A stretch of 64,000 nt of DNA from Rhodopseudomonas telluris. Lineage in GTDB: Bacteria; Pseudomonadota; Alphaproteobacteria; Rhizobiales; Xanthobacteraceae. This document shows positions 10,064 to 18,685 of this stretch, in pieces. The stretch lies in assembly GCF_042432815.1 (NCBI RefSeq), contig NZ_JBHLWM010000003.1:496001-560000 (forward strand). Direction: 5' to 3'. A program made the translations under genes and the position numbers. Position 1 is the first letter of the stretch. Every line of letters begins with the position of its first letter. The notes below the pieces were generated by a model. It worked only from the letters and a program-made list of their open reading frames with translations, did no database searches and was not told the DNA's origin.

Positions 10064-10948
10064 ATGTCCATCCTGATCGACCACAACACCAAAGTCATTT
10101 GCCAGGGCTTCACCGGCAAGAACGGCACCTTCCATTCCGAGGCGGCGATCGCCTACGGGACCAAGATGGTCGGCGGCACCTCGCCCGGTAAAGGCGGCGC
10201 GACCCACCTCGGCCTGCCGGTGTTCGACACCGTCCGCGAAGCGCGCGAGAAGACCGGCGCCGACGCCTCGGTGATCTACGTTCCGCCGCCGGGCGCCGCC
10301 GACGCGATCTGCGAGGCGATCGACGCCGAGATCCCGCTGATCGTCTGCATCACCGAGGGCATCCCGGTGCTCGACATGGTGCGGGTGAAGCGCTCGCTGG
10401 CCGGTTCCAAGTCCCGCCTGATCGGGCCGAACTGCCCGGGCGTGATGACTGCCGGGGCCTGCAAGATCGGCATCATGCCGGCCAACATCTTCAAGCCGGG
10501 TTCGGTCGGCATCGTGTCGCGCTCCGGCACCCTGACCTACGAGGCCGTGTTCCAGACCACCAGCGAAGGCCTCGGCCAGACCACCGCGGTCGGCATCGGC
10601 GGCGACCCGGTCAAGGGCACTGAGTTCATCGACGTGCTGGAGATGTTCCTGGCCGACGACAAGACCGAGTCGATCATCATGATCGGCGAGATCGGCGGCT
10701 CGGCCGAAGAAGACGCCGCGCAGTTCCTGATCGACGAGGCCAAGCGTGGCCGCAAGAAGCCGACGGTCGGCTTCATCGCCGGCGTCACCGCCCCTCCAGG
10801 CCGGCGTATGGGTCATGCGGGTGCGATCATTTCGGGTGGCAAGGGCGACGCCGCCTCGAAAACCGCCGCGATGGAAGCCGCCGGCATCACCGTTTCGCCG
10901 TCCCCGGCGCGGCTCGGCAAGACGCTTGCCGAAAAATTGAAGTCCTAA
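10064..10948 (+). CDS. sucD: Succinyl-CoA synthetase alpha subunit
   Basis: The 294-residue alpha subunit binds CoA and carries the transiently phosphorylated histidine, in GRRMGHAGAIISGG near residue 247. The N-terminal CoA-binding Rossmann fold has QGFTGKNGTFHSE. LIGPNCPG and the SRSGTLTYE loop are the standard family blocks. It pairs with SucC immediately upstream. Confidence 0.97.
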   Translation: MSILIDHNTKVICQGFTGKNGTFHSEAAIAYGTKMVGGTSPGKGGATHLGLPVFDTVREAREKTGADASVIYVPPPGAADAICEAIDAEIPLIVCITEGIPVLDMVRVKRSLAGSKSRLIGPNCPGVMTAGACKIGIMPANIFKPGSVGIVSRSGTLTYEAVFQTTSEGLGQTTAVGIGGDPVKGTEFIDVLEMFLADDKTESIIMIGEIGGSAEEDAAQFLIDEAKRGRKKPTVGFIAGVTAPPGRRMGHAGAIISGGKGDAASKTAAMEAAGITVSPSPARLGKTLAEKLKS

Positions 10949-11011
10949 TTCAAACCTTGTGTAGTTCCGAGCTTACATTTCCATGAAAATCGGTAAAAGG
11001 TGCACTATGTT

Positions 11012-11034
11012 GCTGATCCGGTAACCGGATCAGC
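11012..11034. promoter_or_regulatory. Perfect inverted repeat in the sucA leader
   Basis: Eleven-base arms GCTGATCCGGT and ACCGGATCAGC flank a single A, 43 bases before the sucA start codon. No T-run follows, so it is not an ordinary terminator of sucD. It could be an operator in the sucD-sucA gap (10949-11076) or a stable hairpin in the leader. Function is inferred from symmetry and position only. Confidence 0.5.
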
Positions 11035-11076
11035 TTATCGCGTGTCCGACGCGATGATCATAATCAGGAAGCAATC

Positions 11077-14034
11077 ATGTCTCGCCAGGACGCGAATGCC
11101 GCTTTCGCCCTCTCGTCTTTTCTGCAGGGCGCCAACGCCACCTATATCGACGATCTCTACTCCCGCTACGAAAACGACCCGTCCTCCGTCGATGCCGACT
11201 GGCAGGCATTCTTCCAGAGTCTGAAAGACAATCCGGGCGACATCCAGAAGAACGCCGAGGGCCCGTCCTGGGAAAAGGCGAACTGGCCGCTCACCCCGCG
11301 CGACGATTTGACCTCGGCGCTCGACGGCAACTGGGCCCAGGTCGAAAAGACGGTCGGCCAGAAGATTCAGGCCAAGGCCCAGACCAAGGGCGTCGAGCTG
11401 TCGACGGCCGATGTCAATCAGGCGACCCGCGATTCCGTTCGCGCCCTGATGCTGATCCGCGCCTACCGCATGCGTGGCCACTTCCACGCCAAGCTCGATC
11501 CGCTCGGGCTGGAACCGGCCAAGGATCACGAAGAGCTCGACATTCGCTCTTACGGCTTCACCGAGGCCGATCTCGACCGCAAGATCTTCCTCGATCACGT
11601 GCTCGGCCTCGAATACGGCTCGCTGCGCGAGATCGTGGCGATCTGCGAACGCACCTATTGCCAGACCGTCGGCATCGAGTTTCTGCATATCTCGAACGGT
11701 GCCCAGAAGGCCTGGCTGCAGGAGCGGATCGAAGGTCCGGACAAGGAGATCAGCTTCACCCGTGAGGGTCGGCGCGCGATCCTCATGAAGCTGGTCGAAG
11801 CCGAGGGCTTCGAGAAGTTCTGCGACCTGAAGTTCACCGGCACCAAGCGGTTCGGCCTCGACGGTGGCGAAGCGCTGATCCCGGCGCTGGAGCAGATCAT
11901 CAAGCGCGGCGGCAATCTCGGCGTCCGCGAAATCGTGCTCGGCATGCCGCATCGCGGCCGCCTCAATGTGCTGACCCAGGTGATGGGCAAGCCGCACCGC
12001 GCGCTGTTCCACGAATTCAAGGGCGGCTCTGCCAATCCCGACGAAGTCGAGGGTTCGGGCGACGTCAAGTATCACCTCGGCGCGTCTTCGGACCGCGAGT
12101 TCGACCACAACAAGGTGCATCTGTCGCTGACCGCCAACCCGTCCCACCTCGAGATCGTCGATCCGGTGGTGCTCGGCAAGGTCCGCGCCAAGCAGGACCA
12201 GCACGGCGATCTGCCGGAAGAGCGCGTCTCGGTGCTGCCGCTGCTGATGCACGGCGACGCCGCCTTCGCCGGCCAGGGCGTGGTGGCGGAATGCTTCGCG
12301 CTGTCCGACCTGAAGGGCTACCGCACCGGCGGTTCGATCCACTTCATCGTCAACAACCAGATCGGCTTCACGACCTATCCGCGCTACTCGCGGTCGTCGC
12401 CCTATCCGTCGGACGTCGCCAAGATGATCGACGCGCCGATCTTCCACGTGAACGGCGACGATCCGGAAGCGGTGGTGTTCGCCGCCAAGATCGCGGTCGA
12501 GTACCGGCAGAAGTTCCACAAGCCGGTCGTGATCGATATGTTCTGCTATCGACGGCACGGCCATAACGAAGGCGACGAGCCGTCGTTCACCCAGCCGTCG
12601 ATGTACCGCAAGATCGCGGGCCATCCGACCACGCTGGAGATCTACTCCAAGCGGCTGATCGCCGACGGTGTCATCACCGAGGGTGAGGTCGAAAAGGCCA
12701 AGGCCGATTGGCGCGCCCGGCTCGACGCCGAGCTGGAAGCCGGCTCGTCCTATCGGCCCAACAAGGCCGACTGGCTCGACGGCAAGTGGGCCGGCTTCAA
12801 GTCCGCCGATCAGGAAGAAGACCCGCGCCGCGGCATCACCGGGGTCGATCTCAAGACGCTGAAGGAAATCGGCGCCAAGATTACCAAGGTGCCGGAAGGC
12901 TTCCGGCTGCATCGCACCGTGATGCGCTTCCTGGAAAATCGCGCCAAGGCGATCGACTCCGGCATCGGCGTGGATTGGGCGACCGGCGAGGCGCTGGCGT
13001 TCTGCTCGCTGCTGCAGGAAGGCAATCGTGTCCGTCTGTCCGGCCAGGACAGCGAGCGCGGCACCTTCTCGCAGCGCCATTCGGTGCTGATCGATCAGGA
13101 AGACGAGACCCGCTACACGCCGTTCAATCATCTCAACCCGGATCAGGGCCACTACGAGGTGATCAACTCGCTGCTGTCGGAAGAAGCGGTGCTCGGCTTC
13201 GAATACGGCTACTCGCTGGCCGAGCCGAACACGCTGACGCTGTGGGAAGCCCAGTTCGGCGACTTCGCCAATGGCGCGCAGGTGCTGTTCGACCAGTTCA
13301 TCTCGTCGGGCGAACGCAAGTGGCTGCGCATGTCGGGCCTGGTGTGCCTGCTGCCGCACGGCTACGAAGGCCAGGGTCCCGAGCATTCCTCGGCCCGCCT
13401 AGAGCGCTTCCTGCAGATGTGCGCCGAAGACAACATGCAGGTGGTGTATCCGACCACGCCGGCGAACTACTTCCATGCGCTGCGCCGTCAGCTCAAGCGC
13501 GAGATCCGCAAGCCCTTGATCGTGATGACGCCGAAGTCGCTGCTCCGCCACAAGCGGGCGGTGTCGCGGCTCGACGAGCTCGGCCCGGGCACCAGCTTCC
13601 ACCGCGTGCTGCTCGACGACGCCCAGACCTTGCCGGACGAGAAGATCAAGCTCGCGCCGGACAACAAGATCCGCCGCGTCGTGGTCTGCTCGGGCAAGGT
13701 CTATTACGACCTTTACGAGGAGCGCGAGAAGCGCGGGATCGACGACATCTACCTGCTGCGCGTCGAGCAGCTCTATCCGGTGCCGCTGAAGACGCTGGTG
13801 CACGAGATGTCGCGGTTCAAGGACGCCGAGCTGGTGTGGTGTCAGGAAGAGCCGCGCAACATGGGCGGCTGGCACTTCATCGAGCCGTATCTCGAGTGGG
13901 TGCAGAACCAGGCCGGCGCGACCAACCGTCGTCCGCGCTACGTCGGCCGTCCGGCTTCGGCCGCCACTGCGACCGGCCTGATGTCGAAGCATGTCGCCCA
14001 GCTCAAGGCGTTCCTCGACGAGGCGCTGCGCTGA
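11077..14034 (+). CDS. sucA: 2-oxoglutarate dehydrogenase E1 component
   Basis: A 985-residue thiamine-diphosphate-dependent E1 that decarboxylates 2-oxoglutarate and transfers the succinyl group to the lipoyl domain of SucB. The N-terminal segment ANATYIDDLYSRYENDPSSVD is the E2-binding region. The ThDP-binding block follows HRGRLNVLTQVMGKP, with HVNGDDPEAVVFAAK and DMFCYRRHGHNEGDEPSFTQP. The transketolase-like pyrimidine domain contains EYGYSLAEPNTLTLWEAQFGDF. Length is as expected. A perfect palindrome sits in its leader. Confidence 0.97.
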   Translation: MSRQDANAAFALSSFLQGANATYIDDLYSRYENDPSSVDADWQAFFQSLKDNPGDIQKNAEGPSWEKANWPLTPRDDLTSALDGNWAQVEKTVGQKIQAKAQTKGVELSTADVNQATRDSVRALMLIRAYRMRGHFHAKLDPLGLEPAKDHEELDIRSYGFTEADLDRKIFLDHVLGLEYGSLREIVAICERTYCQTVGIEFLHISNGAQKAWLQERIEGPDKEISFTREGRRAILMKLVEAEGFEKFCDLKFTGTKRFGLDGGEALIPALEQIIKRGGNLGVREIVLGMPHRGRLNVLTQVMGKPHRALFHEFKGGSANPDEVEGSGDVKYHLGASSDREFDHNKVHLSLTANPSHLEIVDPVVLGKVRAKQDQHGDLPEERVSVLPLLMHGDAAFAGQGVVAECFALSDLKGYRTGGSIHFIVNNQIGFTTYPRYSRSSPYPSDVAKMIDAPIFHVNGDDPEAVVFAAKIAVEYRQKFHKPVVIDMFCYRRHGHNEGDEPSFTQPSMYRKIAGHPTTLEIYSKRLIADGVITEGEVEKAKADWRARLDAELEAGSSYRPNKADWLDGKWAGFKSADQEEDPRRGITGVDLKTLKEIGAKITKVPEGFRLHRTVMRFLENRAKAIDSGIGVDWATGEALAFCSLLQEGNRVRLSGQDSERGTFSQRHSVLIDQEDETRYTPFNHLNPDQGHYEVINSLLSEEAVLGFEYGYSLAEPNTLTLWEAQFGDFANGAQVLFDQFISSGERKWLRMSGLVCLLPHGYEGQGPEHSSARLERFLQMCAEDNMQVVYPTTPANYFHALRRQLKREIRKPLIVMTPKSLLRHKRAVSRLDELGPGTSFHRVLLDDAQTLPDEKIKLAPDNKIRRVVVCSGKVYYDLYEEREKRGIDDIYLLRVEQLYPVPLKTLVHEMSRFKDAELVWCQEEPRNMGGWHFIEPYLEWVQNQAGATNRRPRYVGRPASAATATGLMSKHVAQLKAFLDEALR

Positions 14035-14046
14035 GCCGAGCCAAGT

Positions 14047-14071
14047 CAGGGTCGCCCTCGGGGCGACCCTG
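14047..14071 (+). repeat. Stable hairpin between sucA and sucB
   Basis: Ten-base arms CAGGGTCGCC and GGCGACCCTG with a CTCGG loop begin 13 bases after the sucA stop. No T-run follows, so it is more likely a 3'-end stabiliser or partial attenuator within the operon than a full terminator. Confidence 0.5.
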
Positions 14072-14143
14072 CGTAATTCCTGAGTACGGATTCACGGGCT
14101 GGCGCCGGCACGAAGCCGCTGCGCCGCAAAAGGAAAACAGACG

Positions 14144-15397
14144 ATGACTGATATTCGCGTTCCGACCCTCGGCGAATCGGTGACCGAGGCGACGATCGGC
14201 CGCTGGTTCAAGAAGCCGGGTGATGCGGTGGCGGTGGACGAACCGTTGGTCGAACTCGAAACCGACAAGGTGACCATCGAAGTGCCGGCGCCCTCGGCCG
14301 GCACGCTGGGCGAGATCGTCGCCAAGGACGGCGAGACCGTCGCGGTCGGCGCGCTGCTCGGCCAGATCACTGAAGGTGGCGGCGCCGCCAAGCCGGCCGC
14401 TGCTGCTGCCCCCGCCAAGGCTGCGGCCCCCGCGGCCGCGCCTGCTCCGACTCCCGCGCCAGCGGCTCCCGCTGCCGCCAAGGCTCCGCCGGCCGATGCC
14501 CCGCAGGCGCCTTCGGTCCGTCGTCTCTCCGCCGAGAGTGGCGTCGATGCCTCGACCGTGCCGGGCTCCGGCAAGGACGGCCGCGTCACCAAGGGCGACA
14601 TGCTGGCCGCGATCGAGAAGGCTGCGTCCGCGCCGACCCCGGTCAGCCAGCCGGCCGCCGCCGTACAGGTCCGCGCTCCGTCGCCCGCCGATGACGCCGC
14701 GCGTGAAGAGCGGGTCAAGATGACCCGGCTGCGCCAGACCATCGCGCGCCGGCTCAAGGAAGTTCAGAACACCGCCGCGATGCTGACGACCTTCAACGAG
14801 GTCGACATGACCAACGTCATGGCGCTGCGCGCGCAGTACAAGGATGTGTTCGAGAAGAAGCACGGCGCCAAGCTCGGCTTCATGGGCTTCTTCACCAAGG
14901 CCTGCGTGCAGGCGCTGAAGGACATCCCGGCCGTCAACGCCGAGATCGACGGCACCGATCTGATCTACAAGAATTACTATCATGTCGGCGTCGCCGTCGG
15001 CACCGACAAGGGTCTGGTGGTGCCGGTGGTGCGCGATTGCGACTCCAAGTCGATCGCCGACATCGAGAAGAGCATCGTCGATTTCGGCAAGCGCGCCCGT
15101 GACGGCCAGCTCAAGATCGACGAAATGCAGGGCGGCACCTTCACGATCACCAATGGCGGCATCTACGGCTCGCTGATGTCGACGCCGATCCTGAACGCGC
15201 CGCAGTCCGGCATCCTCGGCATGCACAAGATCCAGGAGCGGCCGGTGGTGATCGGCGGCAAGATCGAGATCCGCCCGATGATGTACCTGGCGCTGAGCTA
15301 CGATCACCGCGTGATCGACGGCAAGGAAGCCGTGACCTTCCTGGTCCGCGTCAAGGAGAGCCTGGAAGATCCGGCCCGGCTGGTGCTGGATCTCTAA
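14144..15397 (+). CDS. sucB: Dihydrolipoyllysine-residue succinyltransferase (2-oxoglutarate dehydrogenase E2)
   Basis: A 417-residue E2 core protein. It has one lipoyl domain (residues 1-77) with the lipoylated Lys in ELETDKVTIEVPAP. A long Ala/Pro linker follows, then a peripheral subunit-binding domain (SVRRLSAESGVD, then GSGKDGRVTKGDML). The acyltransferase domain carries the catalytic SYDHRVIDGKEAV near the C-terminus. A complete stop is present, so the nearby assembly gap does not affect it. It works with SucA and the LpdA encoded downstream. Confidence 0.96.
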   Translation: MTDIRVPTLGESVTEATIGRWFKKPGDAVAVDEPLVELETDKVTIEVPAPSAGTLGEIVAKDGETVAVGALLGQITEGGGAAKPAAAAAPAKAAAPAAAPAPTPAPAAPAAAKAPPADAPQAPSVRRLSAESGVDASTVPGSGKDGRVTKGDMLAAIEKAASAPTPVSQPAAAVQVRAPSPADDAAREERVKMTRLRQTIARRLKEVQNTAAMLTTFNEVDMTNVMALRAQYKDVFEKKHGAKLGFMGFFTKACVQALKDIPAVNAEIDGTDLIYKNYYHVGVAVGTDKGLVVPVVRDCDSKSIADIEKSIVDFGKRARDGQLKIDEMQGGTFTITNGGIYGSLMSTPILNAPQSGILGMHKIQERPVVIGGKIEIRPMMYLALSYDHRVIDGKEAVTFLVRVKESLEDPARLVLDL

Positions 15398-15427
15398 GAC
15401 TGGAGTAAATACCGGCGGCGCGGCACT

Positions 15428-15471
15428 NNNNNNNNNNNNNNNNNNNNNNNNNNNNNNNNNNNNNNNNNNNN
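15428..15471. other. Assembly gap (44 N)
   Basis: There are 44 consecutive N between sucB and the MAPEG gene. The true length and content of this intergenic stretch are unknown. The MAPEG start codon lies 9 bases after the gap, so its leader is not readable. Confidence 0.99.
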
Positions 15472-15480
15472 GGGGAAACG

Positions 15481-15882
15481 ATGCCGCCGATGCCGACCGA
15501 GATCACGGTGCTGGGCTGGAGCGTGGTGCTGCTGATCGTGCAGATGTTCCTGGCCTCGATCCCGACCACCATGGAGCTCGGCGGCGACTATCAGGCGGGT
15601 CCCCGCGACGAGCCGCGCACGCCGAAGGGGCGGTTCGCCGGCCGCGCCAGCCGGGCCTTCCGCAATCTGCTCGAAACTTATCCGGCGTTCGTCGGTCTCG
15701 CGCTGGCGTTGGCGATCACCGGCAAGGCCGGCGGCTATGCGGCCACCGCCTCGGTGATTTGGCTGATCGCCCGCGCCCTGTATGCGCCGCTTTACATTAT
15801 CGAAATCCCGTTCGCCCGCAGCATCGTCTGGTTCGTGTCGCTGCTGGCGCTGATCGCCATGCTGATCCGTCTGCTGAGCTGA
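15481..15882 (+). CDS. MAPEG-family membrane protein
   Basis: A 133-residue membrane protein of the MAPEG family (membrane-associated proteins in eicosanoid and glutathione metabolism). Four hydrophobic segments are visible: ITVLGWSVVLLIVQMFLASI at the start, AFVGLALALAI, AATASVIWLIARALYAPLYI and IVWFVSLLALIAMLI. The block AFRNLLETYPAF is the conserved family motif. Bacterial members are mostly uncharacterised. The start is uncertain because the gap is adjacent; a second Met lies three codons in. It sits between sucB and the SDR gene, on the same strand. Confidence 0.85.
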   Translation: MPPMPTEITVLGWSVVLLIVQMFLASIPTTMELGGDYQAGPRDEPRTPKGRFAGRASRAFRNLLETYPAFVGLALALAITGKAGGYAATASVIWLIARALYAPLYIIEIPFARSIVWFVSLLALIAMLIRLLS

Positions 15883-15889
15883 GGGGCCC

Positions 15890-16636
15890 ATGACCGATCG
15901 CGTCGTTATCATCACCGGCGGCAGTCGCGGCATCGGCCGCGCTACGGCGCTCGCGTGCGCCAAACGCGGCTTCAAGGTCGTGCTCGGCTACGCCAGCAAC
16001 GAAGCCGCCGCGAACGAGGTGGTGGCGGAGATCGCGGCCAGCAACGGCAAGGCGATCGCGGTGAAATGCGACGTCGGCAGCGAAGCCGATATCCTCGCGT
16101 TGTTCGCCGCGGCCGACGCATTCGGCCCGCTCGGCGGGCTGGTCAACAATGCCGGCATCGTCGGTCCGACGTCCCGCGTCGACGAGATGTCGGCCGAACG
16201 CATTCAGCGGATGATGGCCGTCAACGTCACCGGCAGCATTCTCTGTGCCCGCGAGGCGGTGAAGCGGATGTCGACCCGCCACGGCGGCAAGGGCGGCGTC
16301 ATCGTCAATTTGTCGTCGGTCGCCGCCAAGCTCGGCTCGCCGAATACTTACGTCGACTACGCCGCGTCCAAGGGCGCGGTCGATTCCTTCACGGTCGGGC
16401 TCGGCCATGAGGTCGCCGGCGAGGGCATTCGCGTCGCTGCGATCCGGCCCGGCCTGATCGACACCGACATTCATGCCTCCGGCGGCGATCCGGACCGCGC
16501 GCATCGGCTCAGCGTCCACGTGCCGATGAAGCGCGTCGGCCGCGCCGATGAAATCGCCAATGCTGTCGTCTGGCTGCTGTCGGACGAGGCCTCCTACGTC
16601 ACCAGCGCCATCTTGGATGTTTCGGGCGGCCGCTAG
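15890..16636 (+). CDS. SDR family oxidoreductase
   Basis: A 248-residue classical short-chain dehydrogenase/reductase. The cofactor motif is TGGSRGIGRA (residues 8-17), NNAG is in LVNNAGIVG, the catalytic Ser is in VNLSSVAAKLG, and Tyr/Lys are in YVDYAASKGAVD. The C-terminus (TSAILDVSGGR) is complete. The substrate cannot be predicted; the sequence resembles glucose dehydrogenase/FabG-like members. It starts 7 bases after the MAPEG gene and ends 30 bases before lpdA, suggesting co-transcription with lpdA. Confidence 0.9.
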   Translation: MTDRVVIITGGSRGIGRATALACAKRGFKVVLGYASNEAAANEVVAEIAASNGKAIAVKCDVGSEADILALFAAADAFGPLGGLVNNAGIVGPTSRVDEMSAERIQRMMAVNVTGSILCAREAVKRMSTRHGGKGGVIVNLSSVAAKLGSPNTYVDYAASKGAVDSFTVGLGHEVAGEGIRVAAIRPGLIDTDIHASGGDPDRAHRLSVHVPMKRVGRADEIANAVVWLLSDEASYVTSAILDVSGGR

Positions 16637-16666
16637 CCGTCTTGGCGCCAACTACAGGATTGTTCT

Positions 16667-18067
16667 ATGGCCTACGATCTCGTCGTCATCGGCACCGGCC
16701 CCGGCGGTTATGTCTGCGCGATCCGCGCGGCGCAGCTCGGCCTCAAGGTCGCGGTGGTCGAGAAAAACCCCACACTCGGCGGCACTTGTCTCAACGTCGG
16801 CTGCATGCCGTCGAAGGCGCTGCTACACGCCTCGGAGCTGTTCGAAGAGGCCGGACATTCCTTCGCCAAGATGGGAATCTCCGTCCCGGCACCGAAGCTC
16901 GATCTGCCGGCGATGATGACCTTCAAGCAGCAGGGCATCGACGGCAACGTCAAGGGCGTCGAGTTCCTGATGAAGAAGAACAAGATCGACGTACTGGCCG
17001 GCAAGGGCAAGATCCTCGGCACCGGCAAGGTCGAAGTGACCGGCGCCGACGGCAAGGCCCAGACGGTCGAGACGAAGTCGGTGGTGATCGCTACCGGCTC
17101 GTCGGTCGCCCAGCTCAAGGGCATCGAGATCGACGAGAAGCGGGTGGTGTCGTCGACCGGCGCGCTGTCGCTCGACAAGGTGCCGGGCAAGCTGATCGTG
17201 GTCGGCGCCGGCGTGATCGGGCTCGAACTCGGCTCGGTGTGGCGCCGGCTCGGCGCCGAGGTCACCGTGGTGGAATTCCTCGATCGCATCCTGCCCGGCA
17301 TGGACGGCGAAATCTGCAAGCAGTTCCAGCGCATCCTCGAAAAGCAGGGCTTCGCCTTCAAGCTCGGCGCCAAGGTCACCGCGGTCGACAGCTCCGGCAA
17401 GCAGCTGAAGGTCAGCGTCGAGGCCTCGGCCGGCGGCAATCCGGAAACGCTCGAAGCCGACGTCGTGCTGGTCGCGATCGGCCGCGTGCCGTTCACGGAG
17501 GGCCTCGGGCTGAAGGAAGCCGGCGTCGCGCTCGACGAGCGTGGCCGTGTGCAGATCGACGATCACTTCGCCACCACCGTGAAGGGCGTGTATGCGATCG
17601 GCGACGTCGTGCGCGGTCCGATGCTGGCCCACAAGGCCGAGGACGAGGGCGTCGCGGTCGCCGAACTGATCGCCGGCAAGGCCGGCCACGTGAACTACGA
17701 CGTGATTCCGGGCGTGGTGTACACCACCCCGGAAGTCTCCAGCGTCGGCAAGACCGAGGAAGACCTCAAGCAGGCCGGCGTCGCCTACAGCGTCGGCAAA
17801 TTCCCCTTCACCGCCAACGGCCGCTCCAAGGTCAACCAGACCACCGATGGCTTCGTGAAGATCCTCGCCGACGCCAAGACCGATCGCGTGCTCGGCGTTC
17901 ACATCATCGGCCGCGAGGCCGGCGAGATGATCCACGAGGCAGCGGTGTTGATGGAGTTCGGCGGCTCGGCTGAGGATCTGGCCCGCACCTGCCACGCCCA
18001 TCCGACCCGCTCGGAGGCCGTCAAGGAAGCCGCGCTTGCGGTCGGAAAACGCGCCATCCATATGTAA
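16667..18067 (+). CDS. lpdA: Dihydrolipoyl dehydrogenase (E3)
   Basis: A 466-residue flavoprotein disulfide reductase that reoxidises the dihydrolipoyl group of SucB with NAD+. The FAD motif is VIGTGPGGYVCAIRAAQLG, and the redox-active disulfide is in GGTCLNVGCMPSKALLH. NAD binding uses VVGAGVIGLELGSVWRRLG, and the dimer-interface active-site His/Glu lie in CHAHPTRSEAVKEAAL. It closes the 2-oxoglutarate dehydrogenase operon. Confidence 0.96.
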   Translation: MAYDLVVIGTGPGGYVCAIRAAQLGLKVAVVEKNPTLGGTCLNVGCMPSKALLHASELFEEAGHSFAKMGISVPAPKLDLPAMMTFKQQGIDGNVKGVEFLMKKNKIDVLAGKGKILGTGKVEVTGADGKAQTVETKSVVIATGSSVAQLKGIEIDEKRVVSSTGALSLDKVPGKLIVVGAGVIGLELGSVWRRLGAEVTVVEFLDRILPGMDGEICKQFQRILEKQGFAFKLGAKVTAVDSSGKQLKVSVEASAGGNPETLEADVVLVAIGRVPFTEGLGLKEAGVALDERGRVQIDDHFATTVKGVYAIGDVVRGPMLAHKAEDEGVAVAELIAGKAGHVNYDVIPGVVYTTPEVSSVGKTEEDLKQAGVAYSVGKFPFTANGRSKVNQTTDGFVKILADAKTDRVLGVHIIGREAGEMIHEAAVLMEFGGSAEDLARTCHAHPTRSEAVKEAALAVGKRAIHM

Positions 18068-18080
18068 GTCCCGCCTTTGA

Positions 18081-18104
18081 CCTGCCCGGCCCGCGCCGGG
18101 CAGG
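18081..18104 (+). repeat. Hairpin after lpdA that sequesters the next gene's ribosome-binding site
   Basis: Ten-base arms CCTGCCCGGC and GCCGGGCAGG enclose a CCGC loop. The right arm runs into GGGAG just ahead of the GTG at 18109, so folding would hide that site. No T-run is present. Confidence 0.45.
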
Positions 18105-18108
18105 GAGT

Positions 18109-18657
18109 GTGAGGGACATGAAACGTCGCCTGCTGCAGCCGCTCTGGTTCATCCTCGCCGTCCTGTTTCTGGTCGAGGCGTGGCTGTGGGAGCATCTCGA
18201 ACCGTGGGTGGCGCGGCTGGTCGCCGCCATCCCGTTGCGCGAAGTGAAGGCGTGGACGGCGGATCGGGTCGCGCATCTGTCACCGCCCATGGCGCTGATC
18301 GTGTTCGTGGTGCCGCTGATCCCGCTGTACCCGTTCAAGCTGTTCGCGCTGTGGCTGATCGCCACCCAGCATTTTGTCGCCGGCATTCTGGCTTTCGCGC
18401 TGGCGCAGTTCGTCGGGCTCGGCCTGATCGCCTTCATCTTCGACGTCACCAAGCCGAAGCTGATGCAGATGGCGTGGTTCGTCAGCGTCTATGAGTTCGT
18501 GCTGCGGGTGAAGGCCAAGGCGCACGAGATCGTCGCGCCGGTGATGGCACGGATCCGCGCGCAGATGCGCGCGTTCGACGGCGACGGCGAGGGGCCGTTC
18601 AAGCGGCTGCTACGCAAGGCGATGCAGTTCCGCAAGCGAATCCGCGCGACGCGCTGA
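18109..18657 (+). CDS. Conserved hypothetical membrane protein
   Basis: A 182-residue protein I do not recognise. One membrane helix lies near the N-terminus (PLWFILAVLFLVEAWLWEHL) and a longer hydrophobic stretch spans roughly residues 62-110 (MALIVFVVPLIPLYPFKLFALWL and AFALAQFVGLGLIAFIFDV). The C-terminal tail is strongly basic (FKRLLRKAMQFRKRIRATR). The start may be GTG 18109 with AGGGAG immediately ahead, or ATG 18118. It lies 41 bases after lpdA and may be read through from it. Confidence 0.75.
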   Translation: MRDMKRRLLQPLWFILAVLFLVEAWLWEHLEPWVARLVAAIPLREVKAWTADRVAHLSPPMALIVFVVPLIPLYPFKLFALWLIATQHFVAGILAFALAQFVGLGLIAFIFDVTKPKLMQMAWFVSVYEFVLRVKAKAHEIVAPVMARIRAQMRAFDGDGEGPFKRLLRKAMQFRKRIRATR

Positions 18658-18675
18658 GCGACGCCCGGGCGTCGC
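18658..18675. terminator. Perfect palindrome between convergent genes
   Basis: GCGACGCCC followed by GGGCGTCGC sits exactly between the converging stop codons of the genes at 18109-18657 and 18686-19276. It could serve as a bidirectional 3' hairpin. There is no T-run, so termination is inferred from position. Confidence 0.45.
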
Positions 18676-18685
18676 GGATCTTCCG

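Noticed and set aside
11035..13386. 783-residue open frame on the minus strand opposite sucA
   Set aside because: It is the antisense of a clear sucA gene; its composition (His/Arg/Asp/Val-rich) has no family resemblance, as expected in GC-rich DNA.
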